DNA of 64,000 bases from Diphasiastrum complanatum (lineage: Eukaryota > Streptophyta > Lycopodiopsida > Lycopodiales > Lycopodiaceae), in contig CM055097.1 in NCBI GenBank assembly GCA_029204225.1, forward strand, positions 3,814,620-3,878,619, read 5' to 3'. Shown piece after piece: positions 46,181-57,799 of this stretch (the stretch's first letter is position 1; every line of letters starts with the position of its first letter). The translations under genes were made by a program, and so were the position numbers. The notes under the pieces were generated by a model. The model searched no databases and was not told the DNA's origin. It was given only the letters and a program-made list of their open reading frames with translations.

Positions 46181-46320
46181 AGTCTAAGTGATAGGAAAAA
46201 CTATCAGTGACTTAAGTATGAAAAGCTGATATTTACTAAACAAGAAAACAATTACTCTATCGGCTAGTAGAGTCTTGTACTGTGGAAGCTAACCAAGCTA
46301 TGAAGATAAGTCTGATACCA

Positions 46321-46325
46321 TGTTG

Positions 46326-46414
<89 letters not shown>

Positions 46415-47476
46415 GAACATGAATGAGAAACGAACTCGAACAACAAACGAACAAGAAGCGAACTCGAATAGAAAATGTTCGTGCGCAATGGAATGAATTA
46501 TTTGACTCTCTCCGTAAGCATGACTACGCCTATCAGAATGAAGAGAACTTCAGTGATAGAAATCACAGTCATTCTAGATTACGTAGCCAAACATTTAATG
46601 GATGAAGCACTAGATGAATAATTTGTCACGAATTGCAAACAATTTATCTGTCATGAATGATTCGTGAAGAGCTAGACTGTGCTCGACTAATAATTAGTCG
46701 CAAATTATTCGCGAAAGACGAGACTAAAAGTTGATCGTCTATTACCAGAAAGAGCAACTAGAAAGATCAAACAAAATGAAGAACAAGCATAGCAATATTA
46801 ACACAGATTTGAATGCAGAACAAAGAGCTATATCAGATTAAGTATATCATGTACACAAGGTAATAATGCGGCAGAGCACAATACAATAGCGGACGAAATT
46901 GTGTGCCCTACGAAGCTTATTTTGTCGGTAATGAGGAATGAAACCTCTTCTCTTAGTCTCTTCTTCTCTCGCTTCTCATCTAACTCTCTCTATGTGTATG
47001 TTGAATACACGGATGGTATCCAATATATATACATTATATTACTGGTGTGCAGATTGTGAAAGTACAGAGTGGATGTGTTGTCTATAGGAGATCGTGGTGG
47101 CTGCAATTGTTGTCCAATTTGTTAGCGCAACTGCATGGAGTGAGCATAAAAAGGGTGTGACGTCAGCCATTGTTGAAATGAACGTTGGTGATGATGCGAA
47201 AAGTGGGTCACTCTTACGAATGGCCTTAGGATAAGATTCATACGGTGCCTTAGCTTTTAGGGCACCTTCGGCATTCGGTAGGATAGTGTCCCCTTTTCGC
47301 CTGTCACCATAACATGTGTAAAAACAAAGTGTTCACAATTCTTTCGCCTTTTATTCGTCTGTGCAAATTTGCATGTAAATATGCAGGCTACGTGACAACG
47401 TTAGTAAATATGCAGCAAGAATGGAGGCAGATTAAAAAAAAAGGGCTTTAGGAGAGTAGAAGGAGTAAATCCAACA
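46321..47476 (-). repeat. 5' LTR of the complete Copia element
   Basis: The LTR is 1156 bp with TG...CA ends. It starts TGTTGTGGAGAGAG and contains (GA)n of about 80 bp at 46329-46408, which explains most of the length difference from the other LTR. The PBS lies immediately left. Confidence 0.92.
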
Positions 47477-47481
47477 ATACC

Positions 47482-48079
47482 TTGGTCAATATCAGCTCTA
47501 GTTGGGTTGATATCAAACTCAAATCGACTCAAATTTCAATTTAACCTAGGATCAAGACTTTATTAACTTTGATTACATTAAACTAGATTATCTTTAGAAT
47601 ACTAAATCTTCTTTCAATCACTAGTTAAAGTTGTGTATATACATGCTCAAAATAGACTATGTGAATGGATCTAGATTGCACAAGGCTCTATGTGGGTAAA
47701 GCAGTCCACTAGAGCATCAATATAGAATATAAATCAACATCTTGGTCATAATGATTTCAGGCAATTGCTACATCCTTCATTATTATCACATTATTTGTAG
47801 ATAATAATTTAATATTCAGCAACAATCTATAATTTTTGAAAGATGTCAAAGCTATCTTGTCATATAAAAAAATGGAAGACCAAGTACCAGCACATTTTGT
47901 CTTAGGATTCAAATATACAAAGATTGAGCTGATAGAATAATCCAACAAAGATATGTTCGTAATGTGATTCAAAATTTACAATTTGCAAAATGAGCTATGT
48001 CATTTGGATCCAACATTAAAATTTTCAAGAAATCAGTGTACATAAACTAATGCTGAAAAGGAACGTATGAACCACTATT
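47482..48079. other. flank of the Copia insertion, no gene seen
   Basis: It starts with CTTGGTCAATATCAGCTCTA, partly repeating the left flank GATATTAGCTCTAGGTCAAT before 41079. No ORF or repeat unit could be assigned. Confidence 0.4.
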
Positions 48080-48475
48080 CTTTTTATTCCATTATTGGTT
48101 CATAATGTATGCAATGTTTTGCACTATATATGATTTAGCTTATTCTATCCATACATTAGATGAATTTATATTAGATCCCAATTTGACACATTGGAAAGCA
48201 CTTCTAGAAGTCCTGAAGTATCCACAAGTCACAAAGAATTTATGCATCTAACATGGAGCCAGCCAGACTACCAATGTTTCCAAAGGATTTACAGATGTTG
48301 ATTGGGCTGGGGATGTTGACACTAGACACTTTGTATCTGGCTTTGTCGTCTTGTTTAACAAAGGATGGAACAACACAAAGCAAACATTTATGGAAATATT
48401 GTCTACTAAATTTGAATACATTGTTGCCACTAATGTTTTAAAAGAAGCCATCTTGCTGAGAAACTTCCCACATTT
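48080..48475 (+). pseudogene. pol: Copia RT end and RNase H fragment
   Basis: The plus strand encodes YAMFCTIYDLAYSIHTLDEF, LTHWKALLEVLKY, then GFTDVDWAGDVDTRHFVSGF and EILSTKFEYIVATNVLKEA. These match the Copia blocks YAM.CTRPDI, HW.A....L.YL, DADWAGD.D.RRSTSG and LSSTEAEYIA. Glu-Ala-Glu is changed to Lys-Phe-Glu, and stops interrupt it. It is unrelated in sequence to the 41-47 kb element. Confidence 0.75.
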
Positions 48476-49479
48476 CCCGTATCATCATGTCTCTGATTAG
48501 CATGCTCATTAGGCATGTCCCCAAATTGCTTGAGCTTTAACCATTTGGTGACTCTTTGTCTTTGATAATGTAGGAGTAAACTAGCAACTAATCTCTTTCA
48601 ATTGTAAGTCCATAGGTAATAAAGTTCCATGATCTTTCTACAAAACATCATATCTATATCTTCAAATGTCACAACCAATAAAAGTTTGTCATCAATCAAA
48701 AGATTTCCACAATGATCACTTAAAAATGTTTAAGCGATATGTCATTTCTATCTACATATTGATGGCCTCCCAAATTGCAAACATTGAACATTCTCATAAG
48801 AAAATATGGAAATCATGAAGTAAGTACCCAATTATCTCTCTTGTGTTACCCTTTGTTATGATTCTCCATTATTAAAATACCCACCTGGAATTTTTTTTTA
48901 ATGCTAATCTAAAGAGCCATACATTCCAATCATCCTTCATCTTCCACTTGAAATATACCAATCCTACATGTAATATTGACCTTTACTAATAGTAAAAGCA
49001 ACGTCATAGCTAAATTCTTGTAATCTTTTTTTATGGTCCATATCCAAAGAAAGTTGTTTTTGGTTGAGTTTATAGATACACTAGAGTTGCCAACATGATG
49101 ATGCAAATCAGGAATCAAACATATATATATTATTAGGTTTCAAGGAATCCCTAATAAACAAATGACCACTCAAAGGTTAGGTTGTTTCTGGCTATTGCAC
49201 AAGCAGCAACATGATCAATCAACATCCAACTTTTGTTGTTATTGCCAAAGCAGTCTTGAAGATCTAATTCTATCTTTATGGTTGATCTTCAATATGTTTT
49301 AGAAATAATATGCTTTTTTATTGTATTGATATAGGCCATGATCTTTTCTGTATTACACACCCTTTCATCTACATATCACGATCAACAACAATCCAATCCT
49401 TTAAGCTAAAATTGTCTCATTTTCCTTATATTGAACAACAGAATAGGACATAACAAAGAAAACAAGATACTTTAGCAAC
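48476..49479. other. unassigned; possibly LINE-derived on the minus strand
   Basis: Frames on the minus strand contain scattered Trp and Lys-rich segments that could be the decayed end of the LINE RT region to the right, but no motif is firm. No RNA gene is seen. Confidence 0.3.
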
Positions 49480-50290
49480 AAATCTTTGTCAGCAAATGAT
49501 AGAAAGGGTGTATCCCATTTAGTTAATATATTTTGAAATATTGTCAAAATCCAATGAAATCTATGTTTATTAGATACTGAAGTCCAATAGTAATCTCCAA
49601 GTGTGTGATTAACTCACCAGTTTTGATCCAATGAGCATAAATTCCATAAGCTAGTCCAAAATATCTAGAGGACCAACATAGAGTGCGTAAGATTTTGTCC
49701 AGTTTATACTCAAACCAAATATGCTACAAAATCGATCAAAGATACCACACATGTTTGCTAGGTCCTTTTTCAAAGCTTAAAGGAAAAGAGTGATGTCATT
49801 GGTGAACACTTGATGTGAAATTACTTTTTGATAGAGGCTTCATACCAAAATGTTTTCCTTTGTTTGGTGCTTCTTTAAAATCACTCATTAAGAAAAGGGC
49901 CACTATGGTGTAAAGAAAAGAGACAATGACTCCGCTTCTCAAGTTCATTATGCTAGACACTATCTTTCCATTGATGTTGATAACACTTGAAGCTCTTTTA
50001 TTGATTGATACTCCTAGATTCTTGTAGCAAGAAAGAAAACTATAGCTCAAGTTAAGTTACATTAAATACTTTTTTAAGATCTAGCTTCATGACCATTAAA
50101 GGAGTGTATTGAAGCAATGCATTTCCAATGGTAGTAACAATATCAAAACCTTGTCAAAAATGTGCCTACCCTTAATAAATTCATATTGTTAAGATCTATA
50201 TACTTTTTGAGCAAAGGATGAAGTCTTCTTGTTGGGCTTTTATCAAGGTAATCAACAATTTCAACAATCTAAATCCCTTCATGAATTTAG
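49480..50290 (-). pseudogene. LINE reverse transcriptase remnant
   Basis: The minus strand reads EFIKGRHIFDKVLIL, then KLDLKKVFN, YSFLSCYKNLGVSINKRASS and NGKIVSSIMNLRSGVIVSF. Further on come FTNDITLF and IFDRFCSIFGLSINWTKSY. These parallel L1-type RT blocks FV.GR.I.DN, KLDFEKAYD, ING...RGLRQGDPLSP, FADDT.LF and SGLKINW.KS. The FADD box is mutated to FTND. Several stops and shifts are present. The start and end of the LINE are not resolvable. Confidence 0.65.
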
Positions 50291-50859
50291 AGGTTTTTTT
50301 TTTCTAAGAGACTAGAATGATCAATCCTTTGCGAGTGCTTTAAGTCGAGGAAGGGCCACAACCTCTAGCCTTCCTCATTTTAGGCACCCTTGTCTTGGGC
50401 TAACGAGTCAAAACCCTTAGGGGGTCAATCGCAGTGGGGTGTATGTGTTGACTGTGACCAGATAGGCACAGGCTCGATTTTTGACCGCTGTGAAGTTATA
50501 TCTTAGGGGCTTGCATCTCACATGGTATTGTTCAAACCTCGTAGCTTATTATGACGGAGTCGATAACTCCTGACATGTGTCGATCATCGTCGTGTGTCCA
50601 GTGTCGCTCAGATGTTGCCCGGCCCATTGCCCGTACCTGCTCCTGCCCGGTACCCCCAGCGCCTGCACAATTGTGGCTCACATTAGTTTCATTGTAGGCC
50701 ACATGGCATTTACAGATTATTCCATAAGTTTTCTGAAAAACTTTCCACAACTGCATGTGTGTGTGGGCGTGAGGTGGTCTGGTGCCCATCAAAATTGGGG
50801 TCTCCTGCGGCCTCACGCACGTGTGCTAGGTGAATCTTATTGGGTGCCCAAAGATTCGG
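50291..50859. other. GC-richer stretch of unknown origin
   Basis: Base composition rises here relative to the surroundings. Frames exist on both strands (50532-50816 and 50577-50987) but none carries a motif. No tRNA-like cloverleaf or SINE box pair could be confirmed. Confidence 0.35.
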
Positions 50860-50985
50860 GACCCGTGCTCGAACGCACCCGAGAAAAAGACTCGGCAGTG
50901 CCCGAACAAATCAAAATCCGTCCGGGCATTTTATCCAAGCAACAGCGCCACATGTCATGGGAGCAGGAATTTACTTCGCTCACTT
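50860..50985. repeat. 126-bp repeat, copy at 53205-53330
   Basis: CGCACCCGAGAAAAAGACT through ATGGGAGCAGGAA(T/G)TTACTT occurs in both places in the same orientation. The second copy has GCCACGTGTCA where this one has GCCACATGTCA. Confidence 0.8.
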
Positions 50986-52227
50986 AAAACGTGGAAGGTC
51001 CCAACCTGTGTATCTCCGAAGTGTGAGCTTATATTTCATAGAAATCTATAGAAAACTAAACCCTATGTTAGAAATTTGATGTGAACAATTAATGATTGAC
51101 TCCAACATAGCATTTGGATCTTCTCTGGGGAAATAGTTTATTGGTTGTCCACTTGAACATTCTGGCATAAAATTTAGCGATAGGAATCAATCCTTCATTT
51201 GTTGTCCACATCAACATTTTGGTAGGAAGTCTTAATCTTTGACAAACACATCCAGATATTTAACATGGCCTCACATTGCAAAGAAACATCAAGCATGTGG
51301 CATCACGTACACTATGTATATACACAATTTATCCTCAACTTTGCACGGCCGTGTTTCAAGGCCAACGACTCTAAGGGGTCTCATGTCCACCCACAACAAG
51401 ATTTGAGCCTTGGTCTTCAATATCTAAAGGAAAGACCTTATCCAACTATTATCAAGGGAATTGATTTTTCCCTTAAAAGTTAATCTTGGATTTAATCATT
51501 TTTTCTCTTTGCCTTGCTTTGTGTAGATGTAAGGCCTTTGTGGATAGAATGTCATAGAGCTACTCAAGTGATGCTAGACATTAAAAACAAAGTAGGAGAC
51601 AATATTTTCTTAGTTGAACTCTAAGTGGAACCTTTTGTATTCCCCTCATCTTTGGAAGGACCAATTTCTCCACACCATAAAACCAGACATGGTAAATATA
51701 GATTCTTCTCTTGTAATATTCTCCTACTTTTTCTTCTGGTTCGTGCTAGTTATAGGGGCAATGTGTCGCATGTCTGCTCTAAATGCAAACATCTAATGAG
51801 GACGTGATACATTTTCTTTTTTATTGTTATGCCTCATTATGGAAATCAGTGACTAACCTTTTCACGGTGTGCTTGCATGTCAGATTCAAGAGGTTTAGCC
51901 ACATGGATTTACTGTTGAATGATATTACTTTTGATTATGCTTATGTAAATGCTTTTTGGTAATGTATTAGAGTTATTACACTTTGGAACATTTGGTTAGA
52001 TAGAAATAGCAGGGAATCTGGGATTGGTGATTTTGTCATCTCCCTCTTGCTTCTTTTTAACGAGGTTAATAAACTATTGCTTCTTTAAGTTTTTGCTATC
52101 TTGCCTTGTACTTTGTAAAAAACTAAGTCCATAATCTAAGGTTAGCTTTTCGAGACAAAAAAAAAAATTCATTAACATTCACGAGATATTAGCCATTCAA
52201 TGTACACCACATGATATGTAAAGTTTC
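50986..52227 (+). repeat. LINE-like 3' end, copy A
   Basis: The plus strand near 51745-51830 has a zinc-binding-like stretch VSHVCSKCKHLM, followed further on by ITLWNIWLDRNSR, as in the zf-RVT tail of plant LINEs. It ends in a run of A (52157-52168). Frames are broken. About 1.2 kb are repeated at 54535-55743. Confidence 0.65.
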
Positions 52228-52839
52228 TCATGATTTAATTTTCGTCCTCTCATGTTTAAACAGCAAGAACTCTGGATTAAAATAGACAATTTTAGAGTTC
52301 ATGAGAGCCTTTTAACTATAATGGATCACCAAGGAGGCTATAAGTCTTGAGAATCCTTGACACAGTTAAAACACAAGTTGGTCGAAAATAACACCAAGTA
52401 ATAGGGGCTTCAAAAGGAACAAGTATGGAGTGACAACAAGTTAGAACTTGCCAAATTTTATAGCCATCATTATGTTTTTTTTAAATTGAAATGTAAAGAT
52501 CTAAATGTTTGCTTACAATTCCTCAAGAAACGTTAAAGATGAGTTAAGAAAGCAATAAATCTTATGAAATGGATTTGAATCAAAGCACAATCAATGACAT
52601 TCATGATATCAAGCTTGAAACTAGAGTATGAGAAAACTCACGTTTGGAAACAAAGGCAACTGAACCAACAAAAAAAAGGCTCCTCTCAAGCTCCAAATTA
52701 TTCACTTAAATTAGATTTGTTAACGATAGCCTCCATGTAGAAAAATGCCCAACTTCATGTAAGAAGTAGGTAAACAATTCTACTTGATTGGGTCCAACTA
52801 ACTCTTAACAAGGCCCACCAATATAATATATAATTGGAT
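52228..52839. other. AT-rich stretch without a gene
   Basis: Present only in the first duplication unit; the second unit has about 100 unrelated bp here. Nothing recognisable. Confidence 0.4.
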
Positions 52840-53130
52840 GTATTTTGGCCCATTTATTGCACTATATATTTTTAATGACTTTCATTCATAGCAAGCACCT
52901 AACACCTCCTCTAAAACTTTTTTTCCCAAAAAATGGAAAGGCAACTTTTGGATGTTGAGTAGTCAATCTTGCTTGAGTTGAAATTTTAGAACCAAGGCAT
53001 TGTGAATGACACATTGTGTTACCTCTTAAACCAAATTTATGCCCTTGCGAGTTTAAGAAGACGCACAACGAAGATGATGATTCTCAATAATGTATATCAA
53101 GGTGTTCAAATAATTAAGGGTTGAGAGAAC
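52840..53130. repeat. repeat, copy at 55840-56130
   Basis: From TTGGATGTATTTTGGCCC to TCAAGGTGTTCAAATAATTA about 290 bp recur at 55840-56130 in the same orientation. Together with the LINE-like block this defines a duplication of order A-x-B repeated as A'-y-B'. Confidence 0.8.
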
Positions 53131-53290
53131 ATGACATAATGGTATCCTCAATTTCCCTCCTCAATCTCTTTTCTCCTTGTATTGCTCATCCCCAATGCAC
53201 CCGTGCTCAAACGCACCCGAGAAAAAGACTTGTCTGACAGTGCTCGAAAAAATCAAAATCCGTCCGGGCATTTTATCCAAGCAACAGCGC

Positions 53291-53392
53291 CACGTGTCAT
53301 GGGAGCAGGAAGTTACTTCTGCTCCCGTGCTAATAAGTGACTTCTGCGACCAATTAAAGTTGCTAGGTTGTATATATGTTGTATATAAATAA
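53291..53392 (+). promoter_or_regulatory. candidate promoter: G-box, CCAAT box, TATA box
   Basis: CACGTG lies at 53291-53296 inside GCCACGTGTCA, a strong plant G-box/ABRE core. CCAAT lies at 53350-53354 and TATATAAATAA at 53382-53392. A palindrome GGGAGCAG...CTGCTCCC lies between (53301-53326). An A-run of 29 bp starts at 53420. There is no ORF with a recognisable family downstream; a hairpin lies 410 bp beyond the TATA box. Confidence 0.4.
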
Positions 53393-53417
53393 CCGACCAC
53401 TAGTTGCTTCAGACGCT

Positions 53418-53451
<34 letters not shown>

Positions 53452-53803
53452 CAGGTGCCTCCAAACGATGATGGTGAGAGAGGGACATTTATGCAAAACG
53501 TGGAGGTGACTATTACCATATCCAAAGGGCCCATGCCCCCATCAAAATGGGGAGGAGGAATCTGCCTTAGGATTCGGTGACTGGTAGCACTTGTAGACTG
53601 TTAGGTGCAACGCCCAGTCAACATGATGACTCTAAAGGCACAACATCTATACCATATGAATTCCGGCTACCACACATTTACATTTACATTTATTTTATTT
53701 GTATATATTATTTTTTGCATATTTTGCATTATGTCACCAGATTTGTTTCGGACTCAACAACCAAACTCCAACTCTCACCTACCCTTCTTTAGCTTCTCAA
53801 CCA

Positions 53804-53899
53804 ACTTCCTACTTCGTTTCCAAGCAGACAGTCAATGCTGCAGGTTGACGGGCATCAACCTGTAGCATTGACTGCCTGCTTTGAAACGAAATAGGAAGT
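53804..53899 (+). ncRNA. candidate hairpin RNA (MIRNA-like fold-back)
   Basis: Two 45-nt arms (53804-53848 and 53855-53899) are complementary at 41 of 45 positions around a 6-nt loop CGGGCA. One of the four mismatches is a G:U wobble if transcribed from the plus strand. Arm length and sparse mismatches fit a young plant miRNA or siRNA-producing hairpin. I recognise no known mature miRNA in either arm. It could equally be a small inverted duplication or a cruciform with no product. The structure is certain; the function is not. Confidence 0.35.
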
Positions 53900-54068
53900 A
53901 CAACACTCTTGAGTCCGCCTCCCACGCAGTCCACAGAGAAATTTGGAAGCCCAACGACTCCATGTCAGGTGACTCGTGGGGGCTCCCTCAAGTTTTAAAA
54001 GGATGGTTCCCATAAAATAAAGGATTGTCCTTTTATCAAACTCTGTTGAGACTACACAATAGAAACCA

Positions 54069-54071
<3 letters not shown>

Positions 54072-54110
<39 letters not shown>

Positions 54111-54120
54111 GGGGGGGGGG
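54072..54120. repeat. (AG)n followed by a poly-G run
   Basis: About 14 AG units (54072-54100) are followed by 20 consecutive G (54101-54120). Such a run is error-prone in sequencing, so its length may be approximate. Confidence 0.9.
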
Positions 54121-54534
54121 ATTTGTTCATTTCCGCAATTCCATGTAATATCATGTAATGGTTGTTCATTTCCACAATTCCATTGGATGACATTGATATA
54201 CATTTGAGTGAGGTTCAAAACATTGAACCTAAGCATTCAATTCATCCTATCATCCTAGAGAACGGATAGCTATCCCTTTTATGTCGAGAATTTAATTTGC
54301 ATGCGAAATTTGCAACTTAAGCATTTTTTGAACGCCTTTGCAATCTAAAATTATGGTCTTTTCTTTGACCCATCAGTTAATGATTTTTCTTTCTGAAAAC
54401 CAAACACATAAATTTTTAAAAATTGCGGCCAACTTTGACGGGCACATTAGAAATTCAAAATATCAAAAAGTTAAAAAAAGGGCTAGAAATTTGAAAGGCT
54501 AATATAAACTCTCATTTTTTTTTTAAACTCAAAC
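54121..54534. other. short unassigned stretch between duplicated units
   Basis: It contains a near repeat of CATTTCC(G/A)CAATTCCAT at 54130 and 54169. No ORF is seen. Confidence 0.4.
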
Positions 54535-55743
54535 TCACTTAAGACATGGAAGGTACCAACTTGTGTATCTTCGAAGTGTGAGTTTATATTTCATAGAAGT
54601 CTATAGAAAACTAAACCCTATGTTAGAAATTTGATGTGAACAATTAACGATTGCCTCCAACATAGCATTTGGATCTTCTCTGGGGAAATAGTTTATTGGT
54701 TGTCCATTTAAACATTATGGCATAAAATTTAGTGTTAGGAATCAATCCTTCATTTGTTGTCCACATCAACATTTTGGTAGGAAGTCTTAATCTTTGACAA
54801 ACACATCTAGATATTTAACATGGCCTCACATTGCAAAAACACATTAAGCATGTGGCATCATTTTGCACGGCCGTGTTTCAAGGCCAACGACTCTAAGGGG
54901 TCTCATGTCCACGCACAACAAGATTTGAGCCTTGGTCATCAATATCTAAAGGAAAGACCTTATCCAACTATTATCAACGGAATTGATTTTTCCCCTAAAA
55001 GTAATTTGGATTTAATCATTTTTTCTCTTTGCCTTACTTTGTGTAGATGTAAGGCCTTTGTGGATAAAATGTCATAGTGCTACTCAAGTGATGCTAGACA
55101 TCAAAAACAAAGTAGGAGACAATATTTTCTTAGTTGAACTCTAAGTGGAACCTTTTGTATTCCCCTCATCTTTGGAAGGAACAATTTCTCCACACCCATA
55201 AAACCAAACATGGTAAATATAGATTCTTCTCGTAGTATTCTCCAACTTTTTCTTCATCGTGCTAGTTATAGGGGCAATGTGTCGCATGTCTGCTCTAAAT
55301 GCAAACATCTAATGAGGACGTGATACATTTTCTTTTTTATTGTTATGCCTCATTATGGAAATCAGTGACTAACCTTTTCACGGTGTGCTTTCATGTCAGA
55401 TTTAGGAGGTTTAGCCACATGGATTTACTCTTGTATGATATTACTTTTGATGATGCTTATGTAAATGCTTTTTGGTAATGTATTAGAGTTATTACACTTT
55501 GGAACATTTGGTTAGATAGAAATAGCAGGGAATCTGGGATTGGTGATTTTGTCATCTCCCTCTTGCTTCTTTTTAAGGAGGCTAATAACTATTGCTTTTG
55601 TAAGTTTTTGCTATCTTGCCTTGTACTTTGTAAAAAGCTAAGTCCATAATCTAAGGTTAGCTTTTCGAGAGAAAAAAAAAAAGATTCATTAACATTCACG
55701 AGATATTAGCCATTCAACGTACACCACATTATATGTAAAGTTT
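54535..55743 (+). repeat. LINE-like 3' end, copy B
   Basis: Collinear with 50986-52227, including the TTTGGAACATTTGGTTAGAT block and the terminal A-run (about 55671-55682). It lacks about 40 bp near CATTTTGCACGG relative to copy A. It carries the same broken frames. Confidence 0.75.
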
Positions 55744-55839
55744 CCAATTGTTGAAAATGAGTTCTGCATTGAGAATACAAAAACAATAGTCCCTTTGAGC
55801 ATGACAAGGTAACTAACATAATTGCACTCATCTTAGGAC

Positions 55840-56130
55840 ATTTGATTGGTTGTATTTTGGCCCATTTATTGCACTATATAATTTTAATGACTTTCATTCA
55901 TAGCAAGCACCTAACACGTCCTCTACTTAAAACTTTTTTTCCCAAAAAAATGGAAAGGCAACTTCTGGATGTTGAGTAGTCAATCTTGCTTGAGTTGAAA
56001 TTTTAGAACCAAGGCATTGTGGATGACACATTGTGTTACTTCTTAGACCAAATTTATGCCCTTGCGAGTCTAAGAAGACGCACAATGAAGATGATGATTC
56101 TCAATAATGTATATCAAGGTGTTCAAATAA
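55840..56130. repeat. repeat, copy of 52840-53130
   Basis: Same orientation as the first copy and very similar. It ends before ATTATAAAAACGAC, where the copies part. Confidence 0.8.
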
Positions 56131-57799
56131 TTATAAAAACGACATAAACATTGAAGTATGGAAAGAGCATGTATATTTGCATAGTCCAATATAGATGCAA
56201 TTATACACTGGAACAATGGCTTACGCCATCTCCTCTAGCAACAACCATACGATTTTGAAAACACTATAAAATGAGGACTAAGTGAATTTTTTTATATTGA
56301 ATTCACGACCAGAAATGTGTTTTTATACTCTTGCTCCCCTCCAAGAGAAACACTAAGATGCATTCCTATATGTTGTGGCCCAAAGCACCATTGTTGTTAG
56401 GCATGAAAGTGTTGTCTGATTCTGACGAATCCCCAAGATACTCGGACAGAGCAACTCAAGAGCACCTCTCACCTTAGACCGAGGAGGTCTCTGAGAAGAT
56501 GAGAATTATGAAGACTGAGAGCCGAGTATGGGAGCCAAGAAATGCTAGTTAGGAATGGCAAGCAAGAACTGTGTAAGCCTCATAGTGAATCCCGGAAGAT
56601 GGAATGACCATGTAGGAACTAGTATTTCTAAGCAAATGTAATAAATGCAAGTAGACCCCTCTTAAAGAAAGTAGAGTGAGCCACCTTTTGATGGTGACCT
56701 CTAGTGGAGAGCATTATTCCACTTGTGATTTGTGAAATGTGGAAATTCCACTAGGATGCCACCTAGGGAGCTCTCTTGCTTATTTAAGAGACTCCCTCTT
56801 TGTGAAGAGGAGCTTTTTGTGAATTGTATCAACTCCATGCTGAAATGAGAAGAGCCTTCACGAGTTTGGTGCATCCATTGAGCTCCTTGATCATTCTTGT
56901 CTCTTGAGTGATGCATTTATGATCTTGCCCTTCCCTCCTTTTGTGTGTGGTTGTGGACTGTAGAATGGATTAGAATTGCTACTTTTGTAGAGTGGATTAG
57001 CTTCTTTTCTTGTTTGTGGATTAATGTAGGAACCAGCATTCAGGTAAACTAAATAGGCTGGATCTGTGGTGTAATTCTTGCATATCTCTTTACAATCCAG
57101 TTCTTGATGTTCTTGGGATGTCCAAGAATCAAAAAACTGGTTGGTTTCTTGATTCTTGGACTAACATGTTGTAGATTAGTTCTTGTTTCTTGTTTTGTCA
57201 ATTTATGCAAGTGTAGTTCAGTTTAGTAATACTTAGGATCTGATTCAGTTCGTTTTATGAGTAGATAGCTATAGAATCTTTTGAATGTTCATATGGGCTA
57301 CACTCTGATCTGTGAATGAGCGTTCTTGGCTTGCATCTCTATTAGAATGCAAGTGCGTTCAAGAGAGTTCGACCCTGAGTAGTCCTCTGACAGGCAGGAC
57401 AAAAATATACTACAATGAGAATCTGTTCCCTTCTGCCTGGTTTGGCATTGTAATATCAAGAACACATATAAGGAATGCCCTGAAAGCCTAGTAACAGGCA
57501 GAATACCAAGCCGTAGAAGTTGTAAGCAAGGATCAAAAGAACCGTAGTAAACAGATGCTCTAGATCCTTTGATCTGTAAACATTTGTGTAAACATTTGGC
57601 ATTGTTGCCCATTGAACTCCAACACCTTCTACATCAGAAACCCACAACCTTGTCCACGCTCCGCCCGTCCCCTCACGATCACATCTCAATCGGAGCCCCC
57701 CCTGTGTTGAAATCTCAACCGGAGAGCTCGTGTCTTAGAAAACCTGTGCATGGCATGCTTGATGCTTGCAAATATGCTCCATATATAGGTTATCAAACA
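56131..57799. other. possible LTR-like sequence and a stem-loop
   Basis: 56370-57220 has the look of an LTR promoter: TGTTGTGGCCC near 56374 and TTGCTTATTTAAGAGACTCC near 56777, followed by a pyrimidine-rich stretch. No partner LTR or PBS was found, so this is weak. A stem of 17 bp with one mismatch lies at 57121-57137/57144-57160 around TGGTTG. No gene is recognised. Confidence 0.25.

Larger units (their letters stand above)
41079..47476 (-). mobile_element. complete but inactive Copia retrotransposon, 6.4 kb
   Basis: Read on the minus strand: 5' LTR 46321-47476, PBS TGGTATCAGA at 46311-46320, gag, protease, integrase, RT, RNase H, PPT (AAGGGGGGG, 42155-42163), 3' LTR 41079-42154. The integrase-before-RT order defines Copia. 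The flanking 5-mers are ATACT (41074-41078) and ATACC (47477-47481), a target duplication with one mismatch. Lesions occur in gag, protease, integrase and RNase H. Confidence 0.93.

Noticed and set aside
46257..46488. Ser/Leu-rich minus-strand frames
   Set aside because: They are translations of the LTR (GA)n tract.
50520..50900. tRNA-derived SINE
   Set aside because: A GTGCTCGAACGCACCC stretch hints at a B box, but no A box at the right distance and no 3' tail or target duplication were found.
53577..53865. Two frames of 71 and 86 codons upstream of the hairpin
   Set aside because: They overlap in different registers, have no motif and run into the hairpin arm.
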